The notes: generated from the sequence alone by a model not told the origin. DNA of 64,000 bases from an uncultured Ruminococcus sp. (GCA_910584195.1 CAJTYV010000018.1:1-64000), one strand, 5' to 3'. Shown: positions 13,336 through 22,820, counted from the first letter of the stretch. Numbers and translations: made by a program.

Positions 13336-13863
13336 ATGCGTAAAGTAACTATGGTCGCGGCTCTTCTTCTATCGGTTCTTATGTTCTTCCATACAGATGT
13401 CCCTGTGGAAGATGAAGTTGTGTATGCAAGCGACGTTACGATAATACATAGTGTGATTCCTGAACCGATATTTGTTGAAGCGTCGCCAATAATAACCGAA
13501 GAAGAGGAAGGACTTTTGTCATACGAGGATATTTCGCTGATTGCGCTTGTCACGATGGCGGAAGCTGAGGGCGAATGCGAAGAGGGGAAACGTCTCGTGA
13601 TTGATACGATTCTTAATCGTGTGGATTCCGAGTATTTTCCAGATAACGTTTATGACGTTGTTTATCAGAGAAGCCAATTCTCATCAATCTGGAACGGACG
13701 TGTTGATCGGTGTGAGGTGAGAGAGGATATTTGTGAACTTGTCAGGGAAGAATTACAATCCCGTACAAACACCGATGTTATATTCTTCACAGCCGGTGAG
13801 TATAGCAAGTACGGCGTTCCAATGTTCCAAGTAGAAAACCACTATTTTTCAAGCTATGAATGA
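13336..13863 (+). CDS. Cell-wall hydrolase, SleB / Hydrolase_2 family, secreted
   Basis: The protein has 175 residues. Residues 1-22 are a signal peptide-like stretch (basic start, VAALLLSVLMFF). The domain begins near residue 60: ISLIALVTMAEAEGE contains the catalytic-type Glu context, followed by DTILNRVDSEYFPDNV and SQFSSIWNG, all typical of SleB-like peptidoglycan hydrolases. In phages this family may remodel the wall from inside or aid spore-former biology. Its place in the early region is unusual for a lysis enzyme; the real endolysin is at 52159. Confidence 0.85.
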   Translation: MRKVTMVAALLLSVLMFFHTDVPVEDEVVYASDVTIIHSVIPEPIFVEASPIITEEEEGLLSYEDISLIALVTMAEAEGECEEGKRLVIDTILNRVDSEYFPDNVYDVVYQRSQFSSIWNGRVDRCEVREDICELVREELQSRTNTDVIFFTAGEYSKYGVPMFQVENHYFSSYE

Positions 13864-13876
13864 AAGGAGAAACATT

Positions 13877-13981
13877 ATGAGTAATTTTATGTCTGTGTTC
13901 GTATCTTATACCCTTGCGGCATTGGCCGGGGTCTGCTTTGTCGGGGGCGTTGCTCTCTTATCAGATGGCAGGAGGGCGTGA
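13877..13981 (+). CDS. Small membrane protein (34 aa)
   Basis: The ATG at 13877 follows AAAGGAG. 34 residues, almost all one hydrophobic helix (VSYTLAALAGVCFVGGVALL), with a short basic tail. It ends one base before the next start. Function unknown. Confidence 0.65.
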   Translation: MSNFMSVFVSYTLAALAGVCFVGGVALLSDGRRA

Positions 13982-13982
13982 G

Positions 13983-14147
13983 ATGATGGAAGGATTTGAA
14001 AGAACAATTTCAATATTGGATTACGTGCTGGATACCCCGAAGAAAAGGCATATCACAGGAGGTATCCTTTTGAGTGTATCTATGCTGTTCACAGGGCTGG
14101 CACTTACGGTGATGACAATCAGAAGGGAGGATATGAATGATGAGTAA
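13983..14147 (+). CDS. Small membrane protein (54 aa)
   Basis: The ATG at 13983 follows AGGAGGG. FERTISILDYVLDTPKKRH precedes a single membrane helix (GGILLSVSMLFTGLALTVM). This sequence pattern recurs in Clostridia phages. It overlaps the next gene by 11 bp. Confidence 0.75.
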   Translation: MMEGFERTISILDYVLDTPKKRHITGGILLSVSMLFTGLALTVMTIRREDMNDE

Positions 14148-14718
14148 AGTAACAGGGCTTATTATATTTGTCCTCGGAGCTGCAACGGGTTCTGCTGTGA
14201 CATGGCAGTTTGCGAAAAAGAAATACGAGCGGATTGCCGAGGAAGAGATCAACTCTGTAAAAGAGGTGTTCTCAAAGCGTGAGCAGGATATGGCAGACGT
14301 TGAGATAACCGTGGAGCCTCAGCCGAGCGTAGAAGCAAGTTTGAAGAAGTTCGAGGAGAAGCCTGATATCTCCACCTATGCGGGGATATTGAAGAACGAA
14401 GCTTATGTACCGGAGGGAACGGAGATGGCAGAAAACAAGCCTTATGTAATCTCGCCGGATGAATTTGGCGAGTTTGAGGATTACGACACAATAAGCCTCA
14501 CATACTATGCAGATCAGGTTCTGGTGGATGATGGAGGCGACAAGATTGAAGATGTGGATGACGTAGTTGGCATGGAATCTTTGACTCGCTTTGGCGAGTA
14601 TGAGGACGACTCTGTCTTTGTGAGAAACGACAGGCTGAGATGCGACTATGAGATTCTTATGGACGAACGGACTTATTCGGAAGCCCAGAAGGAACGCCCG
14701 CATCAGAGGGAGGTATAA
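14137..14718 (+). CDS. Membrane-anchored conserved phage protein (193 aa)
   Basis: Two adjacent ATGs (14137, 14140) follow GGGAGG. An N-terminal helix (GLIIFVLGAATGSAVTW) anchors a long acidic soluble domain with YVISPDEFGEFEDYDTISL, YYADQVLVDDGGD and EYEDDSVFVRNDRLRCDYE, a set of landmarks I know from many gut phage proteins. No enzymatic motif. Often next to the following gene. Confidence 0.75.
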   Translation: MMSKVTGLIIFVLGAATGSAVTWQFAKKKYERIAEEEINSVKEVFSKREQDMADVEITVEPQPSVEASLKKFEEKPDISTYAGILKNEAYVPEGTEMAENKPYVISPDEFGEFEDYDTISLTYYADQVLVDDGGDKIEDVDDVVGMESLTRFGEYEDDSVFVRNDRLRCDYEILMDERTYSEAQKERPHQREV

Positions 14719-15267
14719 ATGACAAGGAGCGAGCTGAATAACAAGTATTTTAAGTGGATGTGCCAGCTCGTATTGGATCGGCGATATTCCAAAAGTCTGT
14801 CCTATCGTAAACTCTTACAGTTTCTGAATCGTGTAGACTTTTCCTATACGATTCCTATGGACGGGAACCGGGAAGACGATGGGATAGACTTACGATATCG
14901 TTTCGGTTACGAGAATTCATACAAGAGTTCCGAAATCGCAACATATTTGGATAATCGGCCCTGTAGTGTTTTAGAAATGATGATCGCCCTCTCCATTCGT
15001 TGTGAAGAACATATCATGGACGACCCGGATATCGGTAACAGAACGGGTCAGTGGTTCTGGAACATGATTGTAAATCTCGGTTTGGGTTCTATGACGGACG
15101 CAAAGTTTGATGAAGATTATGCAAACGAAGTGATTGAACGGTTTCTGAATCGGCGATATGCACGGAATGGCGAGGGCGGTTTGTTCACCGTAGAGCATTG
15201 CAGCCGGGATTTACGGACGGTTGAGATCTGGTATCAGATGTGTTGGTACTTGGATAAATTTGTATGA
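14719..15267 (+). CDS. Conserved phage protein (182 aa)
   Basis: It starts one base after the previous stop. Soluble, with LNNKYFKWMCQLVLDRRYSK, YRKLLQFLNRVDF, MMIALSIRCEEHIMDDP and TGQWFWNMIVNLGL. This family is frequent upstream of phage replication genes in Clostridia. Function unknown. Confidence 0.75.
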   Translation: MTRSELNNKYFKWMCQLVLDRRYSKSLSYRKLLQFLNRVDFSYTIPMDGNREDDGIDLRYRFGYENSYKSSEIATYLDNRPCSVLEMMIALSIRCEEHIMDDPDIGNRTGQWFWNMIVNLGLGSMTDAKFDEDYANEVIERFLNRRYARNGEGGLFTVEHCSRDLRTVEIWYQMCWYLDKFV

Positions 15268-15282
15268 ATTCGGAGGTACTGG

Positions 15283-15492
15283 ATGGCACATGGAGATGTA
15301 TACAAATGGTTTGAATTATATTTCCCGAATTATGCAGGTGGAAATGTAGAAATATGGTTCCCGAATGGTAAGAACAGTATACGGGTGAGGCAGACGAATA
15401 AACAGGAATTCATATTCACCTACAACGGGAAAGACGATTGGCGATTTGAAACAGCCAAAAGCTTTATTAAGGAAGGAAAGGAGAAAAGGTAA
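15283..15492 (+). CDS. Conserved small phage protein (69 aa)
   Basis: The start follows CGGAGG. A beta-rich small protein with YFPNYAGGNVEIWFPNGKNS and EFIFTYNGKDDWRFET. It commonly accompanies the preceding gene. It ends immediately before the replication gene, suggesting one operon. Function unknown. Confidence 0.75.
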   Translation: MAHGDVYKWFELYFPNYAGGNVEIWFPNGKNSIRVRQTNKQEFIFTYNGKDDWRFETAKSFIKEGKEKR

Positions 15493-15496
15493 TGAA

Positions 15497-18400
15497 ATGA
15501 TCGACTTTTTAACGATTTCGACACGTAGTAAAAAGCGTGGTGTTATAGAAATCTATCCAAAGTTCATTATCAAGAAAAGCGGCGATCTTATGATAAGAGG
15601 CGGTGATTTTTACGCTATCTGGATTGAAGAACGCGGTTTATGGTCTACGGATGAGCAGGATGCATTACAGCTCATCGACCGCGAACTGGATAGATATGCT
15701 GAAGAAAACCGCCAACGCTTTGACTCCGATATCATTAAAGTCCTACATATGTGGGATGCTGAGTCCGGCATGATTGATTCATGGCATAAGTATTGTCAGA
15801 AGCAGTTGAGAGATTCCTTCCATATGCTGGATGAAAAACTTATATTTTCAAACACGCCTACGAACAAAAAAGATTACGCCAGTAAAAAGCTGAACTATCC
15901 GCTTGAAGCTGGCGATTTGTCTGCCTACGACAAGCTGATGTCTGTATTATATTCCGAAGAAGAAAGGCGCAAGATTGAATGGGCGATTGGCTCTGTTGTG
16001 TCTGGTGATTCAAAGAAATTGCAGAAGTTTATGGTCTTGTACGGGGCGGCGGGAACGGGTAAGTCCACTGTCCTGAACATTATTCAACAGCTTTTCGAGG
16101 GGTACTATTCCGTGTTTGACGCTAAGGCTCTTGGTTCTGCAAGCAATTCGTTTGCGCTGGAAGCATTTAAGAGTAACCCTCTTGTGGCGATTCAACACGA
16201 TGGCGATTTGTCAAGAATAGAGGATAACACAAGACTGAATAGTCTGGTTTCTCATGAGTTAATGACAGTGAACGAAAAGTTTAAATCTACCTACGCTAAC
16301 CGGTTTAAGTGTTTTCTCTTTATGGGTACAAACAAACCTGTAAAGATTACAGACGCGAAATCTGGTCTTATCAGAAGATTGATCGACGTGTCTCCGAGCG
16401 GGAACAAGCTGAGTCCCAAGGAGTACAAAACGATCGTAAAGCAGGTTGGGTTTGAGCTGGGAGCGATTGCGTATCATTGTCAGGAAATATATTTGAGTGA
16501 CCCTGGTATGTTCGATGATTATATCCCGATCAGTATGCTTGGGGCATCGAATGATTTCTACAACTACATCATTGACTCATACCATGTGTTCAAAAGAGAG
16601 GACGGGACAACACTGAAAGCGGCCTGGGAAATGTATAAGACCTACTGTGATGAGGCGAAGGTTTTATATTCTCTGCCGCAGAGAGCATTTAAGGAAGAGC
16701 TCAAGAACTATTTCAGGAACTATGACGAACGGTTCAATATGGATGATGGTTCGAGAGTCCGCAGCTACTATTCTGGGTTTAGAGCAGACAAATTTGAACC
16801 CGAAAAAAATCCGGGAGGTGAAAACGGGAAAACAAAACCAAATTCCTGGTTATCTTTTCACAGTGCTAAAGAATGCACGAACATATTTGACGAACAGTGT
16901 GGAGAATGTCCGGCTCAGTATGCAAGTTCAAAAGAGACCCCTTCAAAAAAATGGGACGATTGCAAGGATCTGCTCTCTAGCCTTGATACGTCAAGACTTC
17001 ACTATGTTAAAGTCCCGGAGAATCACATAGTTATCGACTTTGATATTCCTGATAGGGACGGCAATAAATCCTTTGAAAAGAATCTCGAAGCAGCAAGTAA
17101 ATGGCCGCCGACTTATGCAGAGTTGAGCAAGAGCGAAGCCGGAATACATCTTCATTATATTTATACCGGCGACCCAACGATGCTGAGTCGAATATACGAT
17201 GAACATATAGAAGTTAAGGTGTTCAGTGGCAAGAGTTCGCTGAGACGCAAGTTGTCAAAGTGTAATGATTTGCCTATCGCAACAATTAGCTCTGGTTTAC
17301 CGATGAAAGGAGAAAACAAAATGGTAAATTTTGAAGCAATCAAAAGCGAGAAAGGGCTTAGAACACTTATTAAGCGTAATCTGGAGAAAGAAATACATCC
17401 CGGAACTAAGCCCAGTATCGACTTTATCTACAAGATACTGGAGGACGCATACGCCAGTGACCTGAACTATGACGTCACGGATATGCGGAATGCGGTATTG
17501 GCTTTTGCCGCCAGCAGTACCCATCAGGCAGATTACTGTATCAAACTCGTAAATAAGATGCAGTTTAAGTCTGCGGACGCATCAACAGGCGTTAAGAATG
17601 ATGAGGCGAAACTTATATTTTACGATGTGGAGGTATTCCCGAACCTGTTCCTTGTAAACTGGAAGATCGAGGGCGAGGGGAAGCCTGTTGTACGGATGAT
17701 TAACCCGACGCCGACCGAGATTGAGGAACTGATGCGGTTCCGGCTGGTTGGGTTTAACTGCCGCCGCTACGATAATCATATATTGTATGCGAGGTTGATG
17801 GGGTATACGAACGAACAGCTCTACAATTTGTCCCAGAAGATTGTCGGGGCAAAGAAAGGAGCTAACCGAGATTGTTTCTTTGGCGAGGCATATAATGTGT
17901 CTTATACGGACGTTTATGATTTCGCTTCCGCTGGAAACAAGAAGAGTTTAAAAAAGCTGGAAATTGAAATGGGGAACATTTCGGTAAAAGAGCTGGAGAA
18001 GAAAGGTTTCTCAGAAGAGGAAATCCGTATTATAAAGGCAGGGACGCATCACCAGGAGTTGGGGCTTCCGTGGGATGAACCGGTTCCCGAAGAACTTTGG
18101 ACCAAGGTTGCTGAGTATTGTGATAACGATGTTATTGCAACAGAAGCAGCCTTTGTTTATTTGAAGGCGGATTGGACGGCAAGACAGATTCTGGCAGACT
18201 TGGCAGATATGACGGTCAATGACACAACCAACACGCTCACAACCAGAATTATATTTGGAAATGAGCGGAAACCGCAGGATCAGTTCCACTATCGGAATCT
18301 CGCAGAGCCGGTATACGACCTTGATGCTGAAACCTATAATTTCTTGGCAGAAGCTTGTCCGGAAATGATGCAACAAACGCATGGTGAGGCTGGAAGTCTT

Positions 18401-19819
18401 TTGCCATATTTTCCGGGGTATACTTTCGAGAACGGAAAGTCCGTATATCGTGAAGAGGAAGTCGGAGAAGGCGGTTATGTATATTCTGAGCCTGGTATGC
18501 ACGGAAATGATGCGTTGCTGGATATTGCTTCTATGCACCCGCACAGTGCGATTGCAGAAGTTCTGTTCGGTGTGAAGTTTACAACAGCGTTCCGTGATAT
18601 TGTCGAGGGTCGCGTCAGCATCAAACATGAAGCTTGGGAAATTGTAAACAAGATGCTGGATGGCAAACTTACACCTTATATTCAGAAGGTGATCGATGGT
18701 GAGATGACATCTAAGCAGCTTGCTGATGCTCTGAAGACCGCGATCAATTCGGTTTATGGTTTGACTTCGGCATCGTTCGAGAATGCGTTCCGTGATCCGA
18801 GAAACATCGATAATATCGTGGCTAAGCGTGGAGCTTTGTTCATGGTGGATCTGAAGCATGAGGTGCAGAAACGTGGATACACGGTCGCTCACATCAAGAC
18901 TGACTCTATCAAGATTCCTGATGCGACGCCGGAGATTATCCAGTTTGTTATGGATTTTGGCAAGAAGTACGGCTACACCTTTGAACACGAGGCTACATAC
19001 GACAGAATGTGCTTGGTGAATGACGCTGTTTATATTGCCAGATACAAGGACGGAGATGGTCTCGGAAAATGGACGGCAACAGGAACTCAGTTCCAGGTTC
19101 CGTATGTCTTCAAAACTTTGTTTAGCAAAGAAGAGATTCTCTTTGAGGATATGGCGGAAACGAAAGAAGTTAAGACAGCGATATATTTGGATATGAACGA
19201 GGGATTGCCGGATGTATCCGAATTTGAAAAGCAGTTTGCCAAGGCGGAAAGTGATTACAAGAAAGGATTGCTGTCAGATACAACTTTCGAGAAGATATGC
19301 GCGGAGCTTCAGCCGGAAATCGACAAGGGGCATAACTATCGCTTCATCGGAAAAGTTGGACGCTTCTGCCCGGTTAAATCTGGTAGTGGTGGCGGTGTGC
19401 TTCTCAGAGAGCAGAACGGTAAATATTATGCGGTAACGGGATCATCCGGGTATCGTTGGCTCGAATCTGAAATGGTCCGCGAACTGAACAAGGAGGATGA
19501 CATCGACCGGTCTTATTACGACAAGCTGGTAGACGATGCTGTTAAGACTATCTCGGAATATGGAGATTTCGAGTGGTTTGTATCGGATGACCCGTATGTT
19601 AAGGAGCTTGGAGCAAACGACGCAGATGCTGATATTCCTGAGCCGTGGCTGCCGCCGTGTGGCGATATGAAATATGCTACATGTTTTGATTGTCCGAAGT
19701 TCCATGATGACAAGTTCCACATGGATTGTGACCTTGGGTATGATATTTCCGAAATTGTCGCTAAGCGTGAGTTCATGAATCAGCCTGAAGATGATGAGGA
19801 AGGTCTGCCCTTCAACTAA
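15497..19819 (+). CDS. SF3 helicase-primase-DNA polymerase fusion (1440 aa)
   Basis: One frame holds three replication enzymes. Residues about 60-330: D5/SF3-type helicase with Walker A GAAGTGKST (Lys189) and GTNKPVK. About 470-600: archaeo-eukaryotic primase-like domain with IDFD (Asp514, Asp516), HLHY (His551, His553) and VKVFSG. From about 700: DNA polymerase with exonuclease motifs DVE (Asp710, Glu712), YDNH and YCDND, then DIASMHPHS (Asp1009), KTAINSVYG (Lys1080) and KTDS (Asp1136) of family B type. The start at 15497 follows AAAGGAG; an ATG at 15492 is out of frame. An internal start before the polymerase half is listed separately. Confidence 0.9.
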   Translation: MIDFLTISTRSKKRGVIEIYPKFIIKKSGDLMIRGGDFYAIWIEERGLWSTDEQDALQLIDRELDRYAEENRQRFDSDIIKVLHMWDAESGMIDSWHKYCQKQLRDSFHMLDEKLIFSNTPTNKKDYASKKLNYPLEAGDLSAYDKLMSVLYSEEERRKIEWAIGSVVSGDSKKLQKFMVLYGAAGTGKSTVLNIIQQLFEGYYSVFDAKALGSASNSFALEAFKSNPLVAIQHDGDLSRIEDNTRLNSLVSHELMTVNEKFKSTYANRFKCFLFMGTNKPVKITDAKSGLIRRLIDVSPSGNKLSPKEYKTIVKQVGFELGAIAYHCQEIYLSDPGMFDDYIPISMLGASNDFYNYIIDSYHVFKREDGTTLKAAWEMYKTYCDEAKVLYSLPQRAFKEELKNYFRNYDERFNMDDGSRVRSYYSGFRADKFEPEKNPGGENGKTKPNSWLSFHSAKECTNIFDEQCGECPAQYASSKETPSKKWDDCKDLLSSLDTSRLHYVKVPENHIVIDFDIPDRDGNKSFEKNLEAASKWPPTYAELSKSEAGIHLHYIYTGDPTMLSRIYDEHIEVKVFSGKSSLRRKLSKCNDLPIATISSGLPMKGENKMVNFEAIKSEKGLRTLIKRNLEKEIHPGTKPSIDFIYKILEDAYASDLNYDVTDMRNAVLAFAASSTHQADYCIKLVNKMQFKSADASTGVKNDEAKLIFYDVEVFPNLFLVNWKIEGEGKPVVRMINPTPTEIEELMRFRLVGFNCRRYDNHILYARLMGYTNEQLYNLSQKIVGAKKGANRDCFFGEAYNVSYTDVYDFASAGNKKSLKKLEIEMGNISVKELEKKGFSEEEIRIIKAGTHHQELGLPWDEPVPEELWTKVAEYCDNDVIATEAAFVYLKADWTARQILADLADMTVNDTTNTLTTRIIFGNERKPQDQFHYRNLAEPVYDLDAETYNFLAEACPEMMQQTHGEAGSLLPYFPGYTFENGKSVYREEEVGEGGYVYSEPGMHGNDALLDIASMHPHSAIAEVLFGVKFTTAFRDIVEGRVSIKHEAWEIVNKMLDGKLTPYIQKVIDGEMTSKQLADALKTAINSVYGLTSASFENAFRDPRNIDNIVAKRGALFMVDLKHEVQKRGYTVAHIKTDSIKIPDATPEIIQFVMDFGKKYGYTFEHEATYDRMCLVNDAVYIARYKDGDGLGKWTATGTQFQVPYVFKTLFSKEEILFEDMAETKEVKTAIYLDMNEGLPDVSEFEKQFAKAESDYKKGLLSDTTFEKICAELQPEIDKGHNYRFIGKVGRFCPVKSGSGGGVLLREQNGKYYAVTGSSGYRWLESEMVRELNKEDDIDRSYYDKLVDDAVKTISEYGDFEWFVSDDPYVKELGANDADADIPEPWLPPCGDMKYATCFDCPKFHDDKFHMDCDLGYDISEIVAKREFMNQPEDDEEGLPFN
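17306..17323 (+). promoter_or_regulatory. Internal ribosome site and start codon before the polymerase half
   Basis: AAAGGAG at 17306-17312 lies 8 nt before an in-frame ATG at 17321 (Met609). It is the same GAAAGGAGAAAA ribosome site used by most genes here. Starting there gives an 832-residue polymerase with complete exonuclease and polymerase motifs. Confidence 0.7.
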
Positions 19820-19846
19820 ATAAAAATGGAAAAGGAGAACGAAAAA

Positions 19847-20332
19847 ATGGCTAACAGAGTAAATGACAATATCATCATGGAGAATGCAAGAATTATATTC
19901 AGAAACTTCTCTGGTAAAGAATCCAAGTATAACCGTAAAGGCAGCCGGAACTTCTGTGTCATCATCGAGGATGTGGATTTGGCAAAGAAACTCGGTGATG
20001 AGGGCTGGAATATCCGCATCCTGGAAGCCCGTGAAGAAGGCGATGAACCGAAGTATTACCTTCAGGTACAGGTGAGCTACGAGAACATCCCGCCTAAAGT
20101 GTACATGGTTACAAGAAAGACCAAGACCCTGCTGGATGATGAGTCGATCGCTTCTCTGGACTATGCGGAGATTCGCAATGTTGATCTGACTATCAGGCCG
20201 TACAACTGGTCCGTTCAGGACAAAACTGGCGTTAAAGCATACCTGAAGACGATGTATGTAACCATCGAAGAGGATGAATTTGCCGACAAGTACAATTCCA
20301 TGGAGGGGCCGGATGAGGTTCCGTTCGACTGA
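19847..20332 (+). CDS. Probable single-stranded DNA-binding / replication accessory protein
   Basis: The protein has 161 residues; the ATG at 19847 follows AAAGGAG (an upstream ATG at 19826 has no ribosome site). It begins MANRVNDNIIMENARIIF and has repeated beta-like segments (RNFCVIIEDVDLA, YYLQVQVSYENIPPKVYMV, YAEIRNVDLTIRPYNW) and an acidic C-terminal tail, as expected for an OB-fold phage ssDNA-binding protein. It directly follows the replication enzyme. Assignment by position and fold impression. Confidence 0.65.
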   Translation: MANRVNDNIIMENARIIFRNFSGKESKYNRKGSRNFCVIIEDVDLAKKLGDEGWNIRILEAREEGDEPKYYLQVQVSYENIPPKVYMVTRKTKTLLDDESIASLDYAEIRNVDLTIRPYNWSVQDKTGVKAYLKTMYVTIEEDEFADKYNSMEGPDEVPFD

Positions 20333-20343
20333 TTTATATTTGA

Positions 20344-20376
20344 GGGCCACTGTCTGAATTGGCGGTGGCTCTTTTT
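20344..20376 (+). terminator. Terminator after the replication genes
   Basis: GGCCACTG 20345-20352 pairs with CGGTGGCT 20363-20370 with wobble pairs, then CTTTTT. Confidence 0.7.
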
Positions 20377-20393
20377 GCGAAAGGAGAAAAGAT

Positions 20394-20576
20394 ATGAATG
20401 ATAAGTTTCCATATGTCATAGGACAAAGAGCCGCAATGTTTCATGACGGAAAATGGAACGAAGGAAAAATAGTTGACGGTTATAGATTTAGAGACGGTAT
20501 TGTGACTATTTTAACTGATGACGGTCAAACACTTTGGTGTGGGGAAGCAAGAACGGAACTTTATCGAAAATTGTAA
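20394..20576 (+). CDS. Small SH3-like phage protein (60 aa)
   Basis: The start follows AAAGGAG. VIGQRAAMFHDGKWNEGKIVD followed by YRFRDGIVTILTDDG suggests a five-strand SH3-like barrel. Conserved in Clostridia phages beside replication genes. Function unknown. Confidence 0.7.
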   Translation: MNDKFPYVIGQRAAMFHDGKWNEGKIVDGYRFRDGIVTILTDDGQTLWCGEARTELYRKL

Positions 20577-20602
20577 AAGTGGTGATAACGAAAGGAGAAA
20601 CT

Positions 20603-21595
20603 ATGCCATTTTGGAAGAAAAAGAAGCCGAAGCAGAAGAAGTCCACAGCCAAAAAGAAACCTACTGTTACTCCGGCAAAACCACTTCCTAAAACAGAAGT
20701 AAAACAGAGACCTTCTTCCTTGCCGCCCAAGTACGAACCACCAAAGATTCCGGATTATATTTTGGGAAAAGAAGATGCATTGAAGACGGCTATTAACTCA
20801 GCTTACGGTTATAAGCCTAAAAAGAATACAATATCTCAGGAGCCACAGCAGAAGAAACCGGATGCGAGAAAGGAATTTCTAAGGGTATTCGGACGGCTTA
20901 CCACCCGTCATCGGGCATGGGATGTATGGAGAGATTTTGTGGTAATGTTTGCCTGCTCTCTGTCTAATCCGGTTGACAAAAGCCACTATGATGAGAGGGA
21001 GAAAAGATATTTAAAAATTATCAATAAGTACAGCAAAGAGGAACAACAACTGTTTCCTGAACTTGCCGCTCATACGGTCATGGCTTTGGAAGAAAATCCG
21101 GAGCAAGACTTCCTGGGCGGTATTTTTATGGAATTGAATCTTGGCAACGGCAAAAACGGACAGTTCTTCACCCCGTATCATATCTGTGATCTCATGGCTA
21201 AGATAGCTGTCGATGATGTTTCAAAAGAAATCGATGAGAAAGGATATGTTACAATCCACGATCCGTGTTGCGGAGCAGGAGCAACATTGATTGCAGGAGT
21301 CCATGAAGTCAAACGGCAGTTGGAGAAGAAAAACCTTAATTATCAGAACCATGTACTTGTGGTGGCGCAGGATATTGATGAAGTTGTTGCGCTAATGTGT
21401 TATATTCATCTCTCGCTTCTTGGTGTAGCCGCATACATCAAGGTTGGTGATGTGTTTTGTGATCCAATCAAAGAGGGTGATTCGACTGGGAACTACTGGT
21501 TCACCATGATGTACTTTTCAGACGTTTGGCAGACCAGACGGATAGTTCACAGAATAAATGATATTTTGAAAGGAGATAGGAGCGATGGGACTTGA
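20603..21595 (+). CDS. N6-adenine methyltransferase-like protein lacking the catalytic motif
   Basis: The protein has 330 residues. Residues 1-95 are Lys/Pro/Gln-rich and disordered. GQFFTPYHICDLMAKI and DPCCGAG (220-226, SAM site) match type I HsdM-like methylases, as does the Asp in AQDID. The expected NPPY/NPPF box is missing: after VGDVFCDP the chain runs through YWFTMMYFSDVWQ to its end. It may bind SAM or DNA without methylating, for example as an anti-restriction decoy. It overlaps the helicase gene by 11 bp. Confidence 0.8.
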   Translation: MPFWKKKKPKQKKSTAKKKPTVTPAKPLPKTEVKQRPSSLPPKYEPPKIPDYILGKEDALKTAINSAYGYKPKKNTISQEPQQKKPDARKEFLRVFGRLTTRHRAWDVWRDFVVMFACSLSNPVDKSHYDEREKRYLKIINKYSKEEQQLFPELAAHTVMALEENPEQDFLGGIFMELNLGNGKNGQFFTPYHICDLMAKIAVDDVSKEIDEKGYVTIHDPCCGAGATLIAGVHEVKRQLEKKNLNYQNHVLVVAQDIDEVVALMCYIHLSLLGVAAYIKVGDVFCDPIKEGDSTGNYWFTMMYFSDVWQTRRIVHRINDILKGDRSDGT

Positions 21596-22820
21596 ATTAT
21601 ACGATTACCAAATGAAAGCCGTTAATCAAATGAAAAACGGCTGCGTCCTTTGTGGTGATGTCGGTTCTGGTAAGTCGAGGACGGCTCTTGCTTATTACTT
21701 CTTTCTAAACGGCGGAGAACTTCTTGGTGGTGTTGCCGGCGACAACTACATGCCGATGGGAGATCCACCGATGGATTTGTATATTATAACAACTGCCCGA
21801 AAACGGGATACGAAGGAATGGGAGGGTGAGCTTTCGCCCTTCCTTCTTTCTACGAATGCGGAAGTGAGCCTATACCAGAACACGGTAATCGTTGATTCAT
21901 GGAACAACATAAAAAAGTATTCGGAGGCTACGGATGCTTTCTTTATATTTGACGAGCAGAGAGTAGTCGGGTCCGGAGCATGGGTAAAGTCATTTCTGAA
22001 GATAGCGAAACACAATCAGTGGATTTTGCTGTCGGCTACTCCGGGGGATACATGGCAGGATTATATTCCTGTTTTCATTGCCAATGGATTCTACAAGAAT
22101 CGGACAGAGTTCACCAGAGAGCATATCGTCTACAGCCGTTTCAGTAAGTTTCCAAAAGTGGATCGATATTTAAACACCGGAAAACTGATACGTCACAGGA
22201 ATGATATTTTGGTGAACATGGATTTCAGACGGACAACCGTTTCGCATCACGAGGATATTATTGTTTCATACGACATTGAAACATACAAAGATATAGGGCG
22301 AACACGTTGGGACCCGTATAAGAATGAGCCAATTCAGAATGCCGGCGGGCTTTGTTATATTTGGCGGAAAATAGTCAATACGGCAGAATCGCGACAGATT
22401 GCCTTGCTGGAGATTATTGAAAAGCATCCACGGGCAATTATATTTTACAACTTCGATTACGAGTTGGAGCTTCTCAAAAATCTTTTTTGTCCGTTTCAGG
22501 AAAGTGATTATGAGATTGCCGAATGGAATGGACATTGTCATCAACCTGTACCGGAATCGGAGCAATGGGTCTATCTGGTTCAGTACAATGCAGGAGCGGA
22601 GGGGTGGAACTGTATCAAGACGGATACGATTATATTTTACTCACAGAACTACTCTTATAAGATTATGAAACAATCTGCCGGAAGAATTGATAGGCTCAAC
22701 ACTCCGTATAAGGACTTATATTACTATCACTTGAAATCTCGTTCAGGAATCGACTTGGCTATCAGCAGAGCTTTAAAGGATAAAAAAGATTTCAATGAGA
22801 GCAGTTATGTGAAGTGGTAA
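21585..22820 (+). CDS. SF2 DNA/RNA helicase (SNF2-like)
   Basis: The protein has 411 residues. Motifs in order: YDYQMKAV (Q-motif region), Walker A GDVGSGKS (Lys30), DEQR as a variant DEAH box, LLSATPG (motif III), and a second RecA lobe with IIFYNFDYE, AGAEGWN (motif V) and QSAGRIDR (motif VI). Probably remodels DNA in replication or recombination. The start overlaps the methylase-like gene and follows AAAGGAG. Confidence 0.9.
   Translation: MGLELYDYQMKAVNQMKNGCVLCGDVGSGKSRTALAYYFFLNGGELLGGVAGDNYMPMGDPPMDLYIITTARKRDTKEWEGELSPFLLSTNAEVSLYQNTVIVDSWNNIKKYSEATDAFFIFDEQRVVGSGAWVKSFLKIAKHNQWILLSATPGDTWQDYIPVFIANGFYKNRTEFTREHIVYSRFSKFPKVDRYLNTGKLIRHRNDILVNMDFRRTTVSHHEDIIVSYDIETYKDIGRTRWDPYKNEPIQNAGGLCYIWRKIVNTAESRQIALLEIIEKHPRAIIFYNFDYELELLKNLFCPFQESDYEIAEWNGHCHQPVPESEQWVYLVQYNAGAEGWNCIKTDTIIFYSQNYSYKIMKQSAGRIDRLNTPYKDLYYYHLKSRSGIDLAISRALKDKKDFNESSYVKW

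Noticed and set aside
15446..15496. Upstream extension of the replication gene to a Met at 15446
   Set aside because: That start lies inside the preceding gene with no ribosome site; the ATG at 15497 has AAAGGAG at suitable spacing.
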